This document shows, piece after piece, positions 6,171 to 8,223 of a DNA stretch of 8,223 nucleotides (the first letter of the stretch is position 1; each line of letters starts with the position of its first letter). The DNA comes from an uncultured Bacteroidota bacterium (lineage in GTDB: Bacteria; Bacteroidota; Bacteroidia; Chitinophagales; Chitinophagaceae). Under the pieces are notes generated by a model, which worked only from the letters and a program-made list of their open reading frames with translations, was not told the origin of the DNA and made no database searches. The DNA lies in assembly GCA_946479535.1 (NCBI GenBank), contig CAMLGP010000096.1, forward strand, positions 1 to 8,223, given 5' to 3'. Position numbers and translations under genes: made by a program.

Positions 6171-7082
6171 TTAATAACCCCATTTCTTCATTATCCCAAG
6201 ATCCTCCTTCATATCATCAATTGGCTTTCTGCCCTGGTAACTCTCCTGTTCAATGATCAGATGAACGGAACCCCCTGTCTTAACTCCTAACTCTACAACT
6301 TTCCTGGTTTCGATAAGGCCCTTGCCCAGTATGGTGCTTTCATAACCTTCTGCATTGGATGATTTGATCTCATCCTTCACATGCATGGAGGGGAAACGTC
6401 CCGGGTATTTCTGGATCACATCCAGTGCTCTGCCTCCACCGGAATACATATTGCCGATGTCCAGCTGCTGGATCACCAGCTTTGGATCTGTATGCTGAAG
6501 GATCAGATCATAGAGTGTAGAATTATTTAGACTTTCATTGAACTCAAAATGGTGGTTGTGGTAACCGAACTGCATCCCTCCCTTCTGGCAGAGTTCTCCG
6601 CTTCTGTTAAATACATCCATATAGCGTAATAGCGTATCATACTCCTTCCGCCAGCTCTCATCCAGCCAGGGACTGATCACGTATTGCTGACCGAGAACGG
6701 CTGCATCTTCTATGGCGTACTTCCAGATATCAGTAAATTCCTTCTTTCCTTCATCCCAATGCTGCTTGTTCATAACCGTATGGCCGCTTGGCATCACAAG
6801 ACCCAGATCATCCAGCACTTTCCTGAAATCCTTTGCAGTCCAGCCATAAAATTTGCGATCGATATAATTAGCGTGTTCTACAAATTTATATCCCATTGCC
6901 GCAAGCCTTTTGAGAGTGCCCATGGGATCCAGTTTCATATCATCCCGCACACTATAAAGCTGCAACCCGGTAAGCATTGCAGGTATATGCGTGGACGACG
7001 CCAATAAGGATTTGGAAAACAGCGTAGCTGAAGCAGTTACGAGGGCTGTTTGCTTAACGAAGGCTCTGCGGGAAATAGTCAT
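6171..7082 (-). CDS. Tat-exported sugar phosphate isomerase/epimerase-like TIM-barrel protein
   Basis: A 303-residue protein of the xylose isomerase-like / AP endonuclease 2 TIM-barrel superfamily. It opens with a Tat signal (S4-R5-R6-A-F-V-K followed by a hydrophobic, Ala-rich stretch to about residue 29), so it should act outside the cytoplasm. The barrel begins at GLQLYSVRDDM (39-49). Likely metal or active-site residues are H175 in GYHNHHFEF, D208 in QLDIGNM, H234 in MHVKDE and E278 in IIEQE. The D-to-H spacing of 26 equals that of the ketose 3-epimerases, where a Glu usually stands at the H175 position. Its divergent neighbour is a Tat-exported Gfo/Idh/MocA oxidoreductase, a pairing that recurs in Bacteroidota sugar-processing clusters. 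Possible roles are epimerase, isomerase or keto-glycoside lyase; the sequence does not decide. The start at 7082 puts the twin Arg at residues 5-6, as expected. Confidence 0.9.
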   Translation of the reverse strand: MTISRRAFVKQTALVTASATLFSKSLLASSTHIPAMLTGLQLYSVRDDMKLDPMGTLKRLAAMGYKFVEHANYIDRKFYGWTAKDFRKVLDDLGLVMPSGHTVMNKQHWDEGKKEFTDIWKYAIEDAAVLGQQYVISPWLDESWRKEYDTLLRYMDVFNRSGELCQKGGMQFGYHNHHFEFNESLNNSTLYDLILQHTDPKLVIQQLDIGNMYSGGGRALDVIQKYPGRFPSMHVKDEIKSSNAEGYESTILGKGLIETRKVVELGVKTGGSVHLIIEQESYQGRKPIDDMKEDLGIMKKWGY

Positions 7083-7103
7083 GGCGCAATAGTTTGAACA
7101 TTC

Positions 7104-7132
7104 AATTTACTGAAAAATAGATTCAGTAACTT
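7104..7132. promoter_or_regulatory. Palindromic operator candidate between the two Tat-enzyme genes
   Basis: TTACTGAA (7107-7114) and TTCAGTAA (7122-7129) form a perfect 8-bp inverted repeat around seven bases; beyond one mismatch on each side, AA and TT extend the arms to 7104 and 7132. The centre at 7118 is the midpoint of the 72-bp gap, equally far from both start codons. That position suits a dimeric regulator controlling both divergent promoters at once. No regulator gene is present nearby, and no clear TAnnTTTG element was found in either direction. Confidence 0.5.
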
Positions 7133-7154
7133 CCAATACTAAACCAACGATGCT

Positions 7155-8223
7155 ATGCCAAACAATTCAAGGTCCTCCCGAAGGAAATTTCTACAGCAAA
7201 TTGGTAGTGCCGGCCTGGTTGCGGCTGCAGGTCCGCTCGCAAATCTTACACTAAAAGGAAATGCTGAAATGCGGATGCTCCGCTATGAACGGCGCTTCTC
7301 CTCAGTAGATGTAATAAAGATCGGCGTGATAGGGTTTGGAATCCAGGGTCATGGTGATCTTGCCCAGGCGCTTAAAGTACCGGGGGTGGAACTGGCTGCA
7401 GTCTGTGATCTTTATACAGGCCGGTTGCAAAACGCAAAGGAATTATATGGCGATGCGATTCTCACTACCAAAAATTACCAGGAAGTACTTGATCGCAAGG
7501 ATATTGACGCGGTGATGATTGCTACCAGCGATAACTGGCATGCCCGTATCACTAAGGATGCGCTCAAAAAAGGCAAGCATGTCTATTGTGAAAAACCGAT
7601 GGTGCATAAGATCAGTGAAGGGATGGGAGTAGTGGAAGCACATCGCGTCAGCAAAAAAATATTACAGGTGGGCAGTCAGCGTGTGAGTGGCCTAACCTGT
7701 GCAAAGGCGCAGGAGTTATTGAAAGCTGGTGAAATTGGAAAGCTGAATATGGTCAATGCCATCAATGACAGGCAGAGTGCTATTGGTGCCTGGGAATATA
7801 CCATGCCGTCTGATGCATCCCCTGAAACGGTTGACTGGAATAAATACATAGAGGGTATCAATAAAATACCTTTTGATCCGAAAAAATTTTTTTGGTGGCG
7901 CAATTACAGGGATTTTGGTACCGGTGTGGCAGGTGATCTCTTTGTGCACCTCCTTTCAGGAACACATTTTATCACTGGTTCAACCGGACCAAAGAAGATC
8001 TATGCAGGGGGCCAATTATCCTACTGGAAAGATGGAAGGGATGTGCCTGATGTAATGAGTGGGATCATGGAATATCCTGAAACCGTTGTTCATCCCGCTT
8101 TCACATTAAGCCTGCAGGTGAATTTTGTGAGCGGAACGGGCGGACAGGAACATACCATTCTTGTAGGAGATGAAGGAGTGATGGAGATTAGAGGAAATGG
8201 GTTAACTATAAAGCATAGCTTAA
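7155..8223 (+). CDS. Tat-exported Gfo/Idh/MocA family oxidoreductase (3' end outside window)
   Basis: An open frame of 356 codons runs off the window end without a stop, so the C-terminus is missing; family members of this type are usually over 400 residues. A Tat signal comes first (S8-R9-R10-K-F-L followed by a Gly/Ala-rich hydrophobic stretch). The Rossmann fold starts at IKIGVIGFGIQGHG with G60, G62 and G65, then D85 in AVCDLY. The family signature E146-K147-P148 supplies the probable catalytic Lys, and D261-x3-H265 in GDLFVH matches the usual active-site Asp/His motif. Members oxidise or reduce sugars and their derivatives with a tightly bound NAD(P); exported ones often carry the cofactor with them through Tat. 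It diverges from the TIM-barrel gene, and a shared substrate is likely. The ATG at 7155 is chosen for the Tat signal; an ATG at 7150 is out of frame. Confidence 0.93.
   Translation, partial: MPNNSRSSRRKFLQQIGSAGLVAAAGPLANLTLKGNAEMRMLRYERRFSSVDVIKIGVIGFGIQGHGDLAQALKVPGVELAAVCDLYTGRLQNAKELYGDAILTTKNYQEVLDRKDIDAVMIATSDNWHARITKDALKKGKHVYCEKPMVHKISEGMGVVEAHRVSKKILQVGSQRVSGLTCAKAQELLKAGEIGKLNMVNAINDRQSAIGAWEYTMPSDASPETVDWNKYIEGINKIPFDPKKFFWWRNYRDFGTGVAGDLFVHLLSGTHFITGSTGPKKIYAGGQLSYWKDGRDVPDVMSGIMEYPETVVHPAFTLSLQVNFVSGTGGQEHTILVGDEGVMEIRGNGLTIKHSL

Noticed and set aside
7150..7152. An ATG five bases before the oxidoreductase start
   Set aside because: It opens a different frame that stops after about 34 codons and lacks the Tat signal.
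7443..7949. Several minus-strand open frames of 66-77 codons
   Set aside because: They are antisense to the Gfo/Idh/MocA gene, which has continuous family motifs through this stretch.
1..8223. CRISPR arrays, insertion sequences, tRNA or rRNA genes, toxin-antitoxin or phage genes
   Set aside because: No regular repeat-spacer pattern, terminal inverted repeats, transposase motifs or RNA-gene signatures were seen on either strand.

Overview
The window looks like chromosomal DNA of a member of the Bacteroidota, most plausibly of the Chitinophagaceae or a close relative. This is inferred from four things: gene starts without Shine-Dalgarno sequences, a Bacteroidota-type secreted M49 peptidase with HECIGH spacing, stand-alone receivers next to phytochrome-like kinases, and a Tat-exported TIM-barrel protein paired with a Gfo/Idh/MocA oxidoreductase. 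There are no rRNA or tRNA genes, insertion sequences, CRISPR arrays or phage genes. Species cannot be assigned from the sequence alone.

Layout. (1) 169-2265 (+): a lipid-anchored dipeptidyl peptidase III (M49). (2) 2262-5431 (-): three signalling genes on one strand, in transcription order: a soluble REC-PAS-histidine kinase (5431-3956), a membrane histidine kinase whose N-terminus matches the plant/cyanobacterial ethylene-binding domain (3871-2735), and a single-domain response regulator (2735-2262) whose start overlaps the kinase stop as TAATG. The last gene converges on the peptidase gene and the two stop codons share four bases. (3) 5432-5918: a 487-bp gap with palindromes, a 13-bp direct repeat, a GC-rich patch that can fold, and a good sigma-54 (-24/-12) promoter. 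(4) 5919-6125 (+): a 68-residue single-pass membrane protein behind that promoter. (5) 6171-7082 (-) and 7155 to the window end (+): a divergent pair, a Tat-exported sugar isomerase/epimerase-like TIM barrel and a Tat-exported Gfo/Idh/MocA oxidoreductase cut by the window edge. They share a 72-bp gap with a palindrome exactly in its middle.

How the parts may work together. The ethylene-type kinase and the receiver encoded directly after it are very likely a cognate pair, and the REC-PAS kinase may feed into or run beside them. No DNA-binding output regulator is encoded here, so the signal must leave through a protein encoded elsewhere. The two Tat proteins are probably co-regulated enzymes for modifying sugars, possibly keto-sugars, outside the cytoplasm. 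The peptidase is probably an independent scavenging enzyme. The observations most worth following are the complete set of ethylene/copper-site residues in the kinase, the sigma-54 promoter on the small membrane protein gene, and the centred palindrome between the Tat genes.
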